Source: Paramarasmius palmivorus (lineage: Eukaryota; Basidiomycota; Agaricomycetes; Agaricales; Marasmiaceae). Taken from it: DNA of 64,000 nt. Position numbers and translations under genes: made by a program. The stretch spans positions 1 to 64,000 of the forward strand of contig JAYKXP010000116.1 of assembly GCA_037176845.1 (NCBI GenBank), written 5' to 3'. Under the pieces are notes generated by a model. It was not told the DNA's origin, searched no databases, and saw only the letters and a program-made list of their open reading frames with translations. Of the stretch, positions 11,763-23,870 are shown in pieces. Numbering within the stretch: position 1 is the stretch's first letter; each line of letters starts with the position of its first letter.

Positions 11763-12596
11763 ATGGATCCCTCGTGTGCTCCAGTTCAACCTGATATCCA
11801 GCAAACACTCGACGAGATCACAGGCATAAATGACGCGTTCCCGAAGAAGCATGGGTACCCAAGTATGTTGAATTTGAAGCCTTGAAACGGAGACGTCAAG
11901 CTGAGGGTGACATCCTTACGCGGATGCTGGTAAGTCCTGTGTGGCTCGACTTCAATCGCTTCTAATCTATACAATGCTAGCTTTCTCTTGGACGTCAACA
12001 TGATTCGCCCGAGCAGCAATACACCCATGGAACTAGGACTATGGAGACTCCAACCACCGTTGCGACAAACATGAACCTTCTCATGTACCTCAACCTTCAG
12101 CGTGGCAATATGATTCGTTCCCATGGATCATTAAACGACATCAACCATACAAGGACGCCAACGCAGTGGTGTTAACGCGTTACCTTCAAGTTTCGCGCTC
12201 ATGGCCAGGAACTAGAGCATTCACGGTCTTGTGCGTAGCTTCTCTTATATACCACTTCCTTCGCGTTTCTGATATCGTTCGGCTCTAAGCTCAACTAGTT
12301 ACTGGCTGCGAGGCAGCTGCTCTGGTAGCTGGCTCAAGTGGCGAGGTCTCGACAAGTTCTCCGCTGGTGGTGTTTGGGAAAATCTCGCATTTGAGCTTTT
12401 CTATGCGATGAAGGGTACGCGAAGGTACGTTCCTTTTAATATGAGGGTACACTATAGCCTAGCCTTACCATTTGGTCGGACAGCTCTCGAAGAGTTAGCT
12501 GCGGTCGTATTTCGCTTGTTCGTCACACGGATCCTTCATGTCCCACTACCGAACCAGAGGAGCCAGGGAGATTACAAGGCATTGTATTACAGCTAG
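11763..12596 (+). pseudogene. Eta copy 1, near-complete four-exon gene of unknown function
   Basis: ATG at 11763 opens MDPSCAPVQPDIQQTLDEI. Exon 1 (11763-11929) later reads FEALKRRRQAEGDILTRML. Intron 1 is 11930-11980 (GTAAGT...GCTAG). Exon 2 (11981-12230) includes LSLGRQHDSPEQQ and DANAVVLTRYLQVSRSWPG. Intron 2 is 12231-12289. Exon 3 (12290-12414) includes LKWRGLDKFSAGGVWENLAF. Intron 3 is 12415-12483. Exon 4 (12484-12596) reads ALEELAAVVFRLFVTR to a TAG stop. Phases agree at introns 1 to 3. Two frame breaks remain, near 11860 and near 12090. About 215 residues, no signal peptide, no family recognised. Copies at 36.6 and 61.4 kb are more damaged and lack the ATG. Confidence 0.5.
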
Positions 12597-12800
12597 TACT
12601 ATAGCTAAAGGACCTTGTACCATTTTACAAGGTCTACCACGATCTCACTCAATAGGCTATTCTCATCTTTGACGGTGACTGAGCATATGGATGAGCGTCG
12701 AATGGTTGAGTTTTATCTTCGGCTTCGGATGCTCGACTCTGTTTGGCGTCTGGGATCTGCGAGATACGTTGATCTTGACAGGTTCACGATTGTGGTTTGA

Positions 12801-13600
12801 CTACGACTGCATACCGGTATCAAGTTCAGAACTGTACACAATTACAGGCAGGATAGCACGTACCACGAACATGTCTAATATGTAGCATCCAGCACGCTGG
12901 TGAGAATCAAAGCAACCAAAGGATTCAGATACCGAGTTGTTCTTTGGGCCGGATGAGTCGCAGCACGTTCCGATTTTGGATGTCGGACAAGACGCACCAG
13001 ATAGAAATTTCACAAGGCTTGCCGGGTCTCGATTATTGCAGGCATAGGCAGCGGTTGCTTGAGTGACGAGATCAAGGAATAGAAAACAGACAATAGCATA
13101 AGATATGCACTGGAAGTTCAAGGCGATCCCAACACGCTATATGTAATGTGAGCCGAGTGCGAGTGACTGGGAAAGTGCATTTTTGTGGTATTAGGAGTGG
13201 ATTGCGCGTGGGCTAATGATGCAGAAGTATCAGTATCCTGTCGGAAGTGTAAAGAGCAAAGGAGAGGACATACCAGTACATATTCACCAAGCCTAAGAAT
13301 GCTGCATACTACGAGTCCCCTTTTCAAGATATCCAGCCTATTATGGTTTAATTCCATAGTATCGATAGCATCTGAATTTCTGTTCAAAGAATCTGAAGAG
13401 ACGCGTGAGATTGATGAAGGTTGGTGAGAAAGAGAGACGCGTACAACTTCGGGACCGCCTTCTCTTTCAACGTCCACTACGTCGTCCAAGCCAGCCCTTC
13501 CGACACACCCTACAGCACAGACAGCGCATTTCCATCTGATCGACCTTGTCAACATGATTAGAGACACGATAAAACAATGACGAAGGCACAACATCCCAGG
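12801..13600 (-). pseudogene. Gamma copy 1 with possible small secreted Cys-rich ORF
   Basis: From about 13121 leftwards the minus strand reads a hydrophobic stretch, CISYAIVCFLFLDLVTQA, that looks like a secretion signal. It is followed by a segment with six cysteines including GTCCDSSG. There is no in-frame ATG (a TTG sits where the start would be, with a TAG just upstream), so the ORF is either broken or an exon of a longer gene. Upstream 13118-13600 is conserved in the gamma copies at 38.2 and 62.8 kb. The homologous coding part in those copies is frameshifted. Confidence 0.35.
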
Positions 13601-15000
13601 GCTTCGAAGACCTCAGTGACTCGGTCATGATGTGCTTTCGATGACGCCTCGACATCGTTCTCCACCCTACAAACAAGGATCTCGCGCTACTTCTCTATAC
13701 TATGGTTATCAGTCACTCGTTGGTCGAATGAGTTGAAAAACAAAATAAATTACGCAGGTGTGTGGTATTCGCTTCTCCTCGTTCCGATGAATCTCATTCT
13801 AGATCTCCTTTCCCCATAGTTTACATCCAAACGATTTCCATCTCAGGCAAGATTCCTCCTGAACTTGAAATCACATCTACAACAGCACCGCCTCTCCCCT
13901 GAACCCGCTCTAGGGAAGAAGGCCTCCAAGTACTACTCGTATGCCCGGTTCCTATCCGCTCTCAACACTCCCCTTCATTTCTCCATCACATTTCCTCCCC
14001 CCATTGCTTCGTTTTCCATGCAACTATTAAAAATCCCTATCCGCCCCCACCAAGACACTCGAACCGTTTTCATTGACGAACGGTAAAGCTCAGCCTCTCG
14101 AGCGAGAATCTTATTCGCCTCGACTTCCGTACGCTACGCTCATTCCAGGCAAAATGGGGAATCTGCTCTAGCCCATAAATGCGGAGAAAGATCATTCAGT
14201 AAAAGGAACATTGGGGCTTGTTACGTCTGCGAGGAAGCCTAGGGAGAGGAAAGTCCGAACATCTTGGACCTGCTGCTGTTCTCGTTTCCCGGTCGTTTTA
14301 CGCGTCATTCGCGTCGGAACGATAGCGAATAGTGCTATAAGGAGAACAAGGTAGCAGAATGGTATTGTTCGGCATATGACTGGATGAAGGTATGTGCATG
14401 TACTCGAAGTCAAGGAACATCGTTCATTGAAAGACTTAGTAGTACCAGGTGTTGTTTCGGTGGATATGACAGCGACGGCGGGGATAAGAAGGGAAAGCAT
14501 CAGAGAGGGATGGTATCTGGGGTGGCGATACATGCTGGTATCGTCGCTGAAAGTTTGGCGTACGCTTTGGGGCATGGAGAATTCTGCGACTGTTACACCG
14601 CGCTCGTTCTCTTTTCCGAGCCCTTGTAGTGGAACTCTACCACACGAAAGTCGCCGTGTTTTTAGTGGAAAGAGATGCGTCTGCTCTTTTCCACAACAAT
14701 CGTTCCAAGGGCTGCATGTACGTGGTATTGATCCTAGCCATCTACTGATACTAATGGTTTTCCTACAGACGTCTCGCTCGACGCGCACCTCATGGTCGTA
14801 TTCGAGAAGACGGATCATCAACGCCATTTCAAACAAACCCAAATTCTCCGACTTCTACTACTTCAACCCCGTTGCGCTGGGTGTATCATCCGCATACCCA
14901 GCTTCTGTAATATGCAGAACACTGCCGTGCCTCCGACGTTGTAGGGAGGCTACTCGAACACAGCTTTAGCTGGCTATCCTGTTCTGCTCGGATAACAGCC
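13601..15000 (+). pseudogene. Delta copy 1, diverged beta-like gene
   Basis: Begins with the same gacatcgttctccaccct block and intron pattern as beta, then diverges. It includes KKASKYYSYARFL near 13915 and VALGVSSAYPASV near 14870, the counterpart of AGVFSAYPP in beta. Positions 14528-14690 are almost identical to 63840-64000. Splice-like GT...AG pairs occur at 14392-14450 and 14722-14768. No continuous frame links the blocks. Product unknown. Confidence 0.4.
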
Positions 15001-15289
15001 AAACCGCGCTCCCTCGTTTCAGGTTCAGAGGATGTTGCGATTCAAAGGAGATCCGGGAGATTCAGGAGAAGACGGGGTATGGTTCCTAGGGCTTGGTGGC
15101 GCAGACATCGCCCTGGTCGGTGTGTAGAGAGGTGGAGTAGTGAACGTACAAGTTACACCCTCAAGTCGCATTTCTACATTCACCTTGTCCCCGTCCTTGA
15201 TCCCAAACAGGCGTTGCCATTCAATCCGACCTGGAGTCTGTAAACCTTTGCGGCAAACCTGCTACCTCTTCCTCACAAAGCTGCTTGAC

Positions 15290-16110
15290 ACGGTCGAGCT
15301 TAGGGCCTTTGTACAAATTCGAGTATCGTTCCTGGTGAACGAGGAACATTGAAGAACTTTGAACGCTCGCCTGCGCATTGTTCTAGTGGTTTGCGTTCTT
15401 CTCGCTTAGATCTTTCACCAACTAAGGTCAACGCAGCGCTCGACAGCGTCTATCCCTCATCGAAATCGCCGCAAATCGTCATTTGCTAATATCAGGCTTG
15501 GAGCATTCGTTGTATGTTTGTCTGATCCCACTCTGCAAAGGAACGCTGGCTAATGAAGCTTATAGACAGCGCTCCTCCAACGACTGGAAGTCAAAGTCCT
15601 CGTTGCCTCTATCCAGCCCAACGAGGACGTGTCGATGTCCATGACTGATATCGGATTTGATACCAAGTTCCACCAAATATTTGTGTATCTGGGGCTATAT
15701 GTTGTGGACTTCAACTAGGCCTAGGGCACGATGTAGTCGCTATCCAATCGCATCAACCACTTCCTCCTTCGCAGCTTCTTTCTTCGGGTGAAGCTGGCAT
15801 AAGTAATGGAGCCGAACAAGGAGTTCATTAGTACGTACCAGTGTCTTGTTCTTCGCTATCTAATTAATTTCTGGTTCTTTTTAGACTTTTCGCCATGTCC
15901 ACTCTGAGGGAAACTGATGGCACTCTGGATTCCCAACTCGTACTTCGAAAGGCCCCGCCGGAATCGCAGGCGTACAACCAAGCTTGAACGGAAGCTAGAC
16001 TCGGAGGAAAGGCTGTCAATTGGATATGACGTCGGGCTGAAGGTTTATCCAGAAAGACAGTAGAATAGTTGCCAATGACTCAACCGACGTGCAGCTGAGA
16101 TTGTGGCTAC
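15290..16110 (+). pseudogene. Epsilon copy 1, unrecognised gene remnant
   Basis: A clear exon at 15566-15718, preceded by an acceptor ...GCTTATAG, reads TALLQRLEVKVLVASIQPNE and ends ...VYLGLYVVDFN-stop (50 residues). Upstream 15430-15510 is conserved in copies at 25.75, 27.55 and 41.53 kb. Downstream, 15830-15890 has a GTACGTAC...TTTTTAG intron after EPNKEFI, also conserved. The copy at 25.9 kb has LQRLETVIKGLVTISVL in the same place. Function not recognised. Confidence 0.4.
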
Positions 16111-16249
16111 ATATCTCAGTCCTCGGATGTTCTCTTTCGCCTTGTCAGTCTAGTCGTATCGTTTACGCCGTATTATACCTTAGCATGAATACATACATAT
16201 ACGAGATACACGGTTGCTACTGATAATCCGAGTCGATAACAATGCCAAG

Positions 16250-16960
16250 CGCACACAATTTCGCTTTGCCCACTTCCACCATCACGGTTCCTCCTCAGAG
16301 CTTCAACAACGCCTCGACATGATTAGCTTTGACTCTTTCTACTTCTCTGGTCGTGTTCTATAGCCCAAAACGTCAATTCAGGGAGACAGGTGCGCAGTAT
16401 TCTTTCCTCTAACTCGTCTGCTGAATCTCGCGTTCCTTCCTCCGTGTACAGTCTCTCGACCAAGGATCGTCCCAGTACTTTCACAACCCCTACTTCCGTG
16501 GAATCCACCACAAGTCTATCTTTTCCTCAACTCAGAGCTCACTCTGATGCAGTCGGACTGTCGAAGAAGCCCAAACCGATCAACTACCCATCTCGTTCTC
16601 GTTCTCCGAATACACATCCTCCTCTCTGAAACCCATTCCTCCGCTTCCTCCTTCGCATACCCCTCTAAAGATTTGTCCCCGTCATGACTATCGAAGCTGG
16701 GCATGCCCATGAATACCCCCATCTTCCCCGGACGCTAAAAACTGGCAGCTGTGCGTTCAACGATCTCATTCGCGAGACTACCGCCCTTTCCTCGCCAGTT
16801 TTGTAGGAAAAAGGATCGACGAGAGAACGTGAGGTGGGGTATGGGTTTTGGGCGAGTACGGAGAGGTTCAAAAATCAAGAAATCTGAAGCTGAACACCCA
16901 TGCCCACATACGCATCCTTTTTTTTAGTGTTCGGTACGTCTTGACTTGCTCGATGTCCAA
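16250..16960 (+). pseudogene. R1 copy 1
   Basis: A serine- and proline-rich plus-strand reading (16390-16629, VRSILSSNSSAESRVPSSV...) follows an acceptor-like GGGAGACAG. The right half (16660-16960) contains the cttccccggacg...gcgagactaccgccc block shared with 28.67 and 42.08 kb. It provides one uninterrupted version of the site where the 28.7-kb element inserted. No family recognised. Confidence 0.4.
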
Positions 16961-17396
16961 AACTTCATCTTACATATAGCGAACTATCTCGATACTCCGC
17001 CTTCCACGAGCGCAAGATGTATACAAGGGAGTTCGTCGATGTGCGTTTATCGTCTAGGTACCCTTGCTTGTTGGCTTTGGGGTAGCCGCTACGCAATCGT
17101 TGGACCTAAAGCTTAAAAGGTGAGCACAGCACTTAAGTTTCTAGGCTTCGTTTGAGGATATCTCATGCATACCAAGACATCAATAGGCTCGACTGGTAGT
17201 CAAGAATCTGGATACAGTGTCATGTTTGGCGGGGTCTTCGACAATCTCGGAATGAGATCTTCAATATGTAAGCCCTTCGTTCATATGCGACACTCTTCGT
17301 GTATCTGACGACGTCTATTTTCAAGTTCAACTGATTGTTGACTGCAAGGACGACGCGGGTACGCTCATAACTAGACCACATCTACATTACCTTCAA
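16961..17396. other. Intergenic, no gene seen
   Basis: No open frame or repeat shared with the rest of the window. Marks the start of the mostly single-copy island extending to about 20.3 kb. Confidence 0.4.
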
Positions 17397-18766
17397 TCAC
17401 CGACGACCTTGTTTGAGAATTCCAATTCGAAATTCTCGCAGCGGCGAAGACTGTGAGGGTATGTTTCCCAGATTCTTTACGAGTACATCAACCTCACCAT
17501 CTCCTCTCGAAGGTTCGGAGATCAAAGTCATATCTTGATTGTTTGCAAAATGGATACATAGTAGCAATGAAAGTTGGTATGGTAGATGCGCAGGCGCAAT
17601 AGAAAAACGATTTACTAAATCGCCGGCTTCGTGATGTCTCGTATCAACCAAACTCTATCTGGCCTATCATGACCGAATAGACAGGAGAGCATCGTTCGGG
17701 TATGACCTTGAGAACGCACACGTGTAAGATTCTCGAGCTCTCAAACCAAAACAACGACGGAGCACTTACTGACCAAGTCTCCCGAGAACTGATACATCTT
17801 GCTCGTGGCTCGAGGTATCGTTGAAGTTGACATGGGACGTTGTGGTGGTCGGGGGATAAAGTAGTTTAGCTGATTGCGCTGACCCTGGTATCGAGAAAGT
17901 TGAGAGTCGATATCGAGAATCTAGTGAATTTCCGCGGGAAAGAAACCATGAGCTACTAATAGATACAGAAAGAATGGGGAACGACGACTCACCGATTGCC
18001 GTGGTTTATCTTCTTCCCTGATGAAACTGTCACTGGTCGGGTTTGAGGGGTTCTTGCTAAGGAGCGAATAACCTTTTTCTTCTTCCTGTGACCTGAATAA
18101 AGGTCCGCGTTTTGTGCCTTCTTGATCAAGATCAACTTCTCATATCGATCCTTGACTTCTTGAGGTAGCGACCTCCGAGAGATGCCAGCTACTCTTGCAT
18201 TCATTACTTCCTCATACCCGCGCTTGACAACAGTCTGAGCAGAAGAGAACGAAAGCGTTTGGAGAGTGAGGAGAGTGAAAGGTGCTTGGGCTGTTCGGAG
18301 CGTCATCGATGGCAGTGGTAGTGCCAAATGGATTGACGAAGAAAGGACTTTGGTTGCGAAAGCATTGATGAGAAGACTCCGAAGAGTGGTAACTGTAGGT
18401 CTCGACAGGACACGAAGAACCATCGTCGGGTGAGTATCCGACCGCGATGACTGTCTTCGCCGTTTTCGTCGCTCCGTCTGTCAAACCCAAACACGTCAAT
18501 GTATTGTTGTAGATCCTGCATATCAACGGGCAAAGCTAGACTTGATGTTAGCGTTGAATGAGTTACAGCGAAATATCTCTACGCACCAACACGCAATTTT
18601 GTTTGGTATTGATCGTGAGTTTGGTGTCGTTGTGCATAGGGCTGTGATGCTGGAAATGTACAGAAGATGATAGTCTGAGTGTGAGGAGTAGTTTGAGCGC
18701 ATAGAATAGATTGAAGTAGCTGGAGAACATACCAAGAACCAGCTTGACTACTGTCGTCTTGGCCAT
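17397..18766 (-). CDS. Unrecognised multi-exon gene or remnant
   Basis: An ATG at 18766 opens MAKTTVVKLVL, ending at a GTATGTTC donor (18733/18732). After an intron of about 200 bp three frames compete; the most protein-like downstream reading is 18423-17989, containing TVVKRGYEEVMNARVAGISR, DRYEKLILIKKAQNADLYSG and a basic HRKKKKVIRS stretch. Further left lie IDSQLSRYQGQRNQLNYFIP and a possible last exon at 17651-17397. No domain is recognised. The island is not repeated elsewhere in the window, and codon use looks less decayed than in the modules. It may be a live gene with several introns or a pseudogene; exon joins are not secure. Confidence 0.4.
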
Positions 18767-18789
18767 GAGCAGTGGGTGATGAACCAAGG

Positions 18790-19385
18790 AGAAGATTGGC
18801 TTGAAGGTTCGGACCTAGACCATTCGCTATGTCATCTCCACATCCACCTGCTCGTCTTGAATTTTATTTTATTTTTGGCAATATACGACCATCCCGATCG
18901 CCCACTGCTATCCCAACAACACCTTGCTGATGACTACAGGGCTGTAGACGTTGGCATTGACTAAAAAGACGGGTGAAGACACGTCGTCGGACTAAGCGTT
19001 GCACGTCTAGAACGTGTTTCTCTGGGTTGAAACCCATTGCCAACAGTCCAGTTTCAAAGATGAAGACCATGGGATCACGAAAGACGGGAAGGAGAGGAGA
19101 ATGAAAGACCGCAAGGGAGAGGCGAAATGGATGCGGATAATACGGAAAGGCCATAGCAGAGGGAGTGGTTGGTTGTCATTGGTGTGCTCGGGATTGAACA
19201 TGGCGGCGGAGGAGGAGTGACAGAGTGCGGATGGAGTCTAGTTTCGTCGGTAGACGGCAAGAATCATCCCGTTGTCATAGTGTCCTCGTACTTGGTGTGG
19301 TCGGAGAAGAGGAATTGCGAAGGCATATTGCGTGGAATATCCAGACTGTGAAGTGGGAGTCAGGATAAGGGCCAAGGAGTTCAGA
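18790..19385. other. Intergenic, no supported gene
   Basis: Several overlapping ORFs on both strands of similar length (for example 18864-19154 minus, 19014-19220 plus), none with motifs. Confidence 0.35.
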
Positions 19386-19625
19386 CTAGACTGGACGCAC
19401 TTGAAGAACAAGTCGGCCAGTGTTCAGGGCGTCCAAAGAAATTGAATCTAGATAGACAACGGCCGAATTTCGGTTACAGTCGATGTCTGAAGCTTTGAGA
19501 CTACGAGGCGAGGAGGAATGAGATGGATGAGACGAGTAAGGGAAGAAAACGCCTACGATAGGACTGATTTCTTGTCTCTGGAATGCTCGTAATGTCATTC
19601 TAGGGTCCACAAGGTCGAAGATGGG
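19386..19625 (-). CDS. Unrecognised ORF or exon
   Basis: The minus strand reads FDLVDPRMTLRAFQRQEISP and on through VVYLDSISLDALNTGRLVLQ to a stop at 19386. The composition is protein-like and this frame stays open further upstream than the ATG. It may be an exon of the same gene as neighbouring minus-strand exons. No family recognised. Confidence 0.3.
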   Translation of the reverse strand, partial: PIFDLVDPRMTLRAFQRQEISPIVGVFFPYSSHPSHSSSPRSLKASDIDCNRNSAVVYLDSISLDALNTGRLVLQVRPV

Positions 19626-19745
19626 GTGGTAGAGGAGTGATTGAGCGTGAATGAGGTCGAATGTTTATGTTGTTTTTGTGATTATCGTTTGCGACAGCGA
19701 TGTGTAGCTTGCCCTTTGATGTTGTAGTCTTGTCCTAGGAGTGCC

Positions 19746-20261
19746 TCAAGAACAAACGGTTGTCCTCATCCAAATGGTATCGTGAAGGCGTTGAAAAACC
19801 GCGTTTTTTACTCCGCGGACCTGCCCGGACGACCGGACCGCACCGTAAACAACGCCGAACGCGACGCTCTTCTCATTGTCAACGACCACCACCACAATCT
19901 TGCCTATCATTCCTCCATTTCTCTCAAACTCAAGCCCTAGGATATCTGCTGGCCTATTCATGAAGATCATCAGTGAAGCAACCGGTTGAAAATGGAAGAA
20001 ACCATACAGTAGGCAGTTTCTCTTCTCCGATCGCTGGTAAAGCTCATACGCCTTCGTCCAAAAGCCCTTCATATGCATGCATCCTGACCCAGAACATCCA
20101 TTACTATTGCAACGTCTACATCCCTTGGTACTCACAACCTCAGATGAAGAAGTCCATGGCCAAAAACCGCCCTTGAACTCCTCCGTTTCAATGGTACACA
20201 TTCCAGTGGTATCACTCCACCACCGCATTTTCCCTCTGCTTTCGGCTCCTACGTCAAACAC
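19746..20261 (-). CDS. 171-codon ORF, unrecognised
   Basis: Long for the region but without recognised motifs. It includes a hydrophobic MIGKIVVVVVDNEKSVAF segment. Overlapping plus-strand ORFs (19760-19963, 20077-20379) are possible alternatives. Called only on length. Confidence 0.25.
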   Translation of the reverse strand: MFDVGAESRGKMRWWSDTTGMCTIETEEFKGGFWPWTSSSEVVSTKGCRRCNSNGCSGSGCMHMKGFWTKAYELYQRSEKRNCLLYGFFHFQPVASLMIFMNRPADILGLEFERNGGMIGKIVVVVVDNEKSVAFGVVYGAVRSSGQVRGVKNAVFQRLHDTIWMRTTVCS

Positions 20262-20289
20262 CCATATACCTCAACTTCACCAACAAAGC

Positions 20290-22250
20290 CCCCAGAAGCT
20301 GGAGCATCCATTCATCAATGTCAATACCAGCCAACCTCGAAGATTCTCGTTGCGGATCATGTTTGCAGACACACTCTGAATCTCACAACTGGATAGTCAA
20401 CGTAGCAATATGTGTGAGCCTCGCTCGCTCTCCTAGGATGCATGTCCTGACACTTTCTATATCAAGCTATGTTCCTGTCTACGATAGCAAAAACAATACA
20501 TCGAACCTCGTACAAGGGCGCGACTCATAATGGGCATTCGGCAAATCGAGAAGTCGGGCTTGGGGTGTCGGACAGCAGTACGGGGCGAACCGTGTCAAAT
20601 ATCTTCAACCAATACCCTGGAACCCACAGAGATAAGCGATAGCATTGAGAAAAGAACGAGCTTTTTTGGTACGTACTGGTGCTTCGTTCTTCATACCCCA
20701 GTCGATCTCTGACTCTTTTGTGTTCTTTTCTAGTTTGACGGCATACGAAAAGGAAGACAAACTCAACATTCAATTCTCCCGAATATCAATCGCCTTGTCC
20801 GAGTTTTTTGGTCGCGTATACTCGCTGCAACGGTGGACACGGTAGTATCGGACCTTGGATACACCAGCTGGGGTCTTTGACCCAGATGCTGCGGGGCACC
20901 CAGAAAAGATACGTAGGATGCAAGTTATCGGCTCTAAGAAGGGTTCGCCAGCGTTGAAAGTGAAGATCCGGAGCCTGTGCATGTATACGAGCGAACAGGT
21001 TCAAGGCGTGTTCGGTTTGGGGGTTACAACAGGTATCGGTGGCAGCTATTGCGATTTTGGGATGACTTTGTTCATCCATGGATCACGATCTAGTTCGCCC
21101 TGTTGTATCTTCAGAATATCTTTTGGAGAAGAAGGCATGGACTAGCGGCGAAGCCCCGAAAAAGAGCCGAATAGTGCCTTTCCTTCCACCACCATGATCT
21201 CGGGCCTTTGACGCATTTCAACGCCTCTCTCCTTCGCAATTTCTCCTCCAACCAAGTCTTATCTCGATCACGTTCGAATCGCACTTCATATGTCACGCCT
21301 ATCCCTCGAGCACGAGAAAAAGCTAAGATTTACTACCGTATTCCGCTGTCCTCAACCTCGCTGCGCGCTCTCGAGTCTTGAGAACCACTCTACTACCTCT
21401 CAACTCTCCGCCTCTTTACCTACAACGCCAGCATCATATGGAACCGGACTATCACAATCACCTCTTCGGGGATTAGGCTGCCCTCAAGTTACATTCATGC
21501 AACCCATTCTCTGTGGGTTCTGGTGTATCGTCTTGAACGTGAAGCATGGTCTTGGATACTCGGACGAAGAACACCAGGAACATTCTCCATCGTGTTCGCC
21601 CCTCAAAAGACGCGGAAGGATCGGTCAACTCAGTAACGACGGGACTCGTATATGCAAAACCTCGGCTTGAAGATCCAAAAATCGCAAGTGCTCGAGCTTC
21701 TCGGACGGTTTTGGTTGCCTCCAGGCTCTGCGTTGGGTTGGAGCTGGTGTTTCCTAGATGGGTATACGGTATGCTCAGATTGCTTTTTGAAAGTACACGT
21801 CGCTGATTTACGCTTGCTCGCATTACCAACGGTTATAGGAAGCTAGCGGCGTCTTAACGTCAATGTCAGGACGTTTTGAGGCTTTGTTCCTGGGAGTAGG
21901 TCTGGGCATGATAGCCTTTGATTTGACATGGTGAGTTTTCTTCTCGACTCGAGATACTGTGACCATGCTAACTGAAGATCATGTCCAATAGTCATCGAGC
22001 TCGAGTCAAGGAACGTCGGTTTTTGTACAAAGAGCAGTAGTACTCGACGAACGAAATCATAGGTACTAGCCTCAATTCCGAGGGTATCCTCGTTCAAATG
22101 GCTCGTTTATCATCTGGCTCCTTGGGTAATGTACGAATCTTGATGTACATGTTCTAGATATGCCGGTATGCGAATGAATGGACGAACGTGTAAGCCTCTT
22201 CTCGCCTCGAGCATTTCTCCTTTCTGACGTGTTTCGCTAGGTCAAGCTCG
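20290..22250 (+). pseudogene. R3 copy 1, unrecognised gene remnant
   Basis: Closely similar to 43.94-45.93 kb. The best shared reading is 20855-21145, with FDPDAAGHPEKIRRM and TGIGGSYCDFGMTLFIHGSR. A second, 21290-21830, holds LPPGSALGWSWCFLDGYTVC-type sequence. Between the two copies a 13-bp and a 1-bp indel fall inside this second reading, so at least one copy is broken. An intron of GTACGTAC...TTTCTAG type lies at 20670-20735. Function unknown. Confidence 0.45.
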
Positions 22251-22369
22251 AGCTATCGTTGGTTATACCCAAGCCTGCCTCGCGGAACACGAGAAGGTGC
22301 TTAAAAGATTCAGAACAAGCAGGGCAGTGTTGGGGTTGGACTGGAACAACTATGTCACCAGGAATCTTG

Positions 22370-23870
22370 ACTTTGTATCCTTTACGCATGTACTCAGTAT
22401 CTTTGTATGCTTCGGTTTGGGTACGACCATACGAGGAGCTATGCTACTTGTAGTTTCTGTACGCGATACTTAGTGGTAGAGGCAAGACCAAAGCGCCGAG
22501 TTGCACGCTTCCACTCCAACCACCATCATGTCTCCAGATCTCCTCTACAAAGCCAACGCCTCAACGTTGTTCTCTACCCTCCGAGGATCTTATAAAGCTG
22601 CTCTTTTTCAGAGTATCGATCGTCTCTTCGGTCAATAGCTTGAAAAAAAAAAGGAAATTCGACGAACAGGTGTGTAGGAACCACTTCCCTCGTCATACAG
22701 CAAACCTCATTCCTCTTTCTCAACAGGTTTTCACCCAAATGACCTTCAGCGGCCAACATGAGTCTACGACGACACGCATTATCTCGCATAAGTAATACCT
22801 CCAACGAAAGAAGCCCTTCGAAAGCGCTTCGTCGTTCGAGCACCGTCCTATCCCGCACTCATACCCACTCCCGACCTACTACACCCCCTCCATTACACCT
22901 CCCTCCATACCTTCGTCCTCGACGCGACTCCTCAAACCCTTCATTAACCTCACCAAGCCACTCAAACCGTATTCACTGCGACAAACGGTCACGCTCGCGC
23001 TCTCGAACGAGTCTTGTCCGGCTCTACTCCCGTACGCTACACCCATTCCGCTGGAAATGAAGGTTTCTCCCTTTTCATGGACAATGAGGAGATTCCCCGA
23101 GAAAGGAATATGGTCAGGGCGTTGGAGCGTGTACGGAAAGGCTGGGGAGCGGACGCAGCAAGGAAAGTCCGGGCATCCTCGTTCCCTGGTCGCTTTACGC
23201 GTCATTTGTACCCAGAAAAACCATAATATTGGAGACATCGATTATGGGATACAGGTGGAGGATAACAAGGCCGTAGAAGCGCGGGATGTGTACGATTTTA
23301 AAACGAATGGTAAGTGCATATTCTCCAGGTCAAAGGAACGTCGTTCATCTTATGAAATAGGACCAGGCATTGTCTCGGTGGATATGATTACGATGGCAGG
23401 ACTTGGAAGGATGGTATGCGGGGGGAGAGGAAGTATTTTGGGTGGGGCAGGGGATCTAGCAGGGACATAGGCATGCGCAGACGCGTCTCGTCCTTTTTTT
23501 TCAGCGCCGATTCAAACAAGTTCCTTGGTCTCCACTACTTCGATTCGTTATCCCAAACTCACTAGGCTGGCGTATTCTCTACATACCCGGCTTCTGCGGT
23601 ACTTGGATTGCGGTCATTCTATCAGCCTGCGCTACCGAGATCTGGTAACCTGGACGCGCTTTCCATGCGACCTCACTTTGTGGTGTACAGACCCAATGGC
23701 GCACTGCATGAAATCATCCGAAACTCAAGCAGAGTCAACGTTAGGCTCGTCGAAATTCTTCGGTGCTTGATAGCTACGCACAAAAAGGACTTGTCGAGGC
23801 TATAGAGCGCATCTGGAAAGATAGTCAGAAAATGGAAGACGAAGAATACGTAGCCAGCTACTCATAGCCA
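22370..23870 (+). pseudogene. Beta copy 2
   Basis: The frame 23014-23226 reads STPVRYTHSAGNEGFSLFMD and RNMVRALERVRKGWGADAA. The overlapping frame 23057-23340 keeps SLVALRVICTQKNHNIGDID up to a donor near 23310, and the next exon starts after ...GACCAG at 23365. The end (23780-23870) has an AIERIWKDSQKMEDEEY-type reading also seen near 39.66 and 60.66 kb. Two frames alternate, so the copy is broken or contains an unrecognised intron. Confidence 0.45.

Noticed and set aside
14394..14969. 191-codon single-exon gene in delta copy 1
   Set aside because: The ORF runs through likely introns and mixes frames that are separate exons in related copies.
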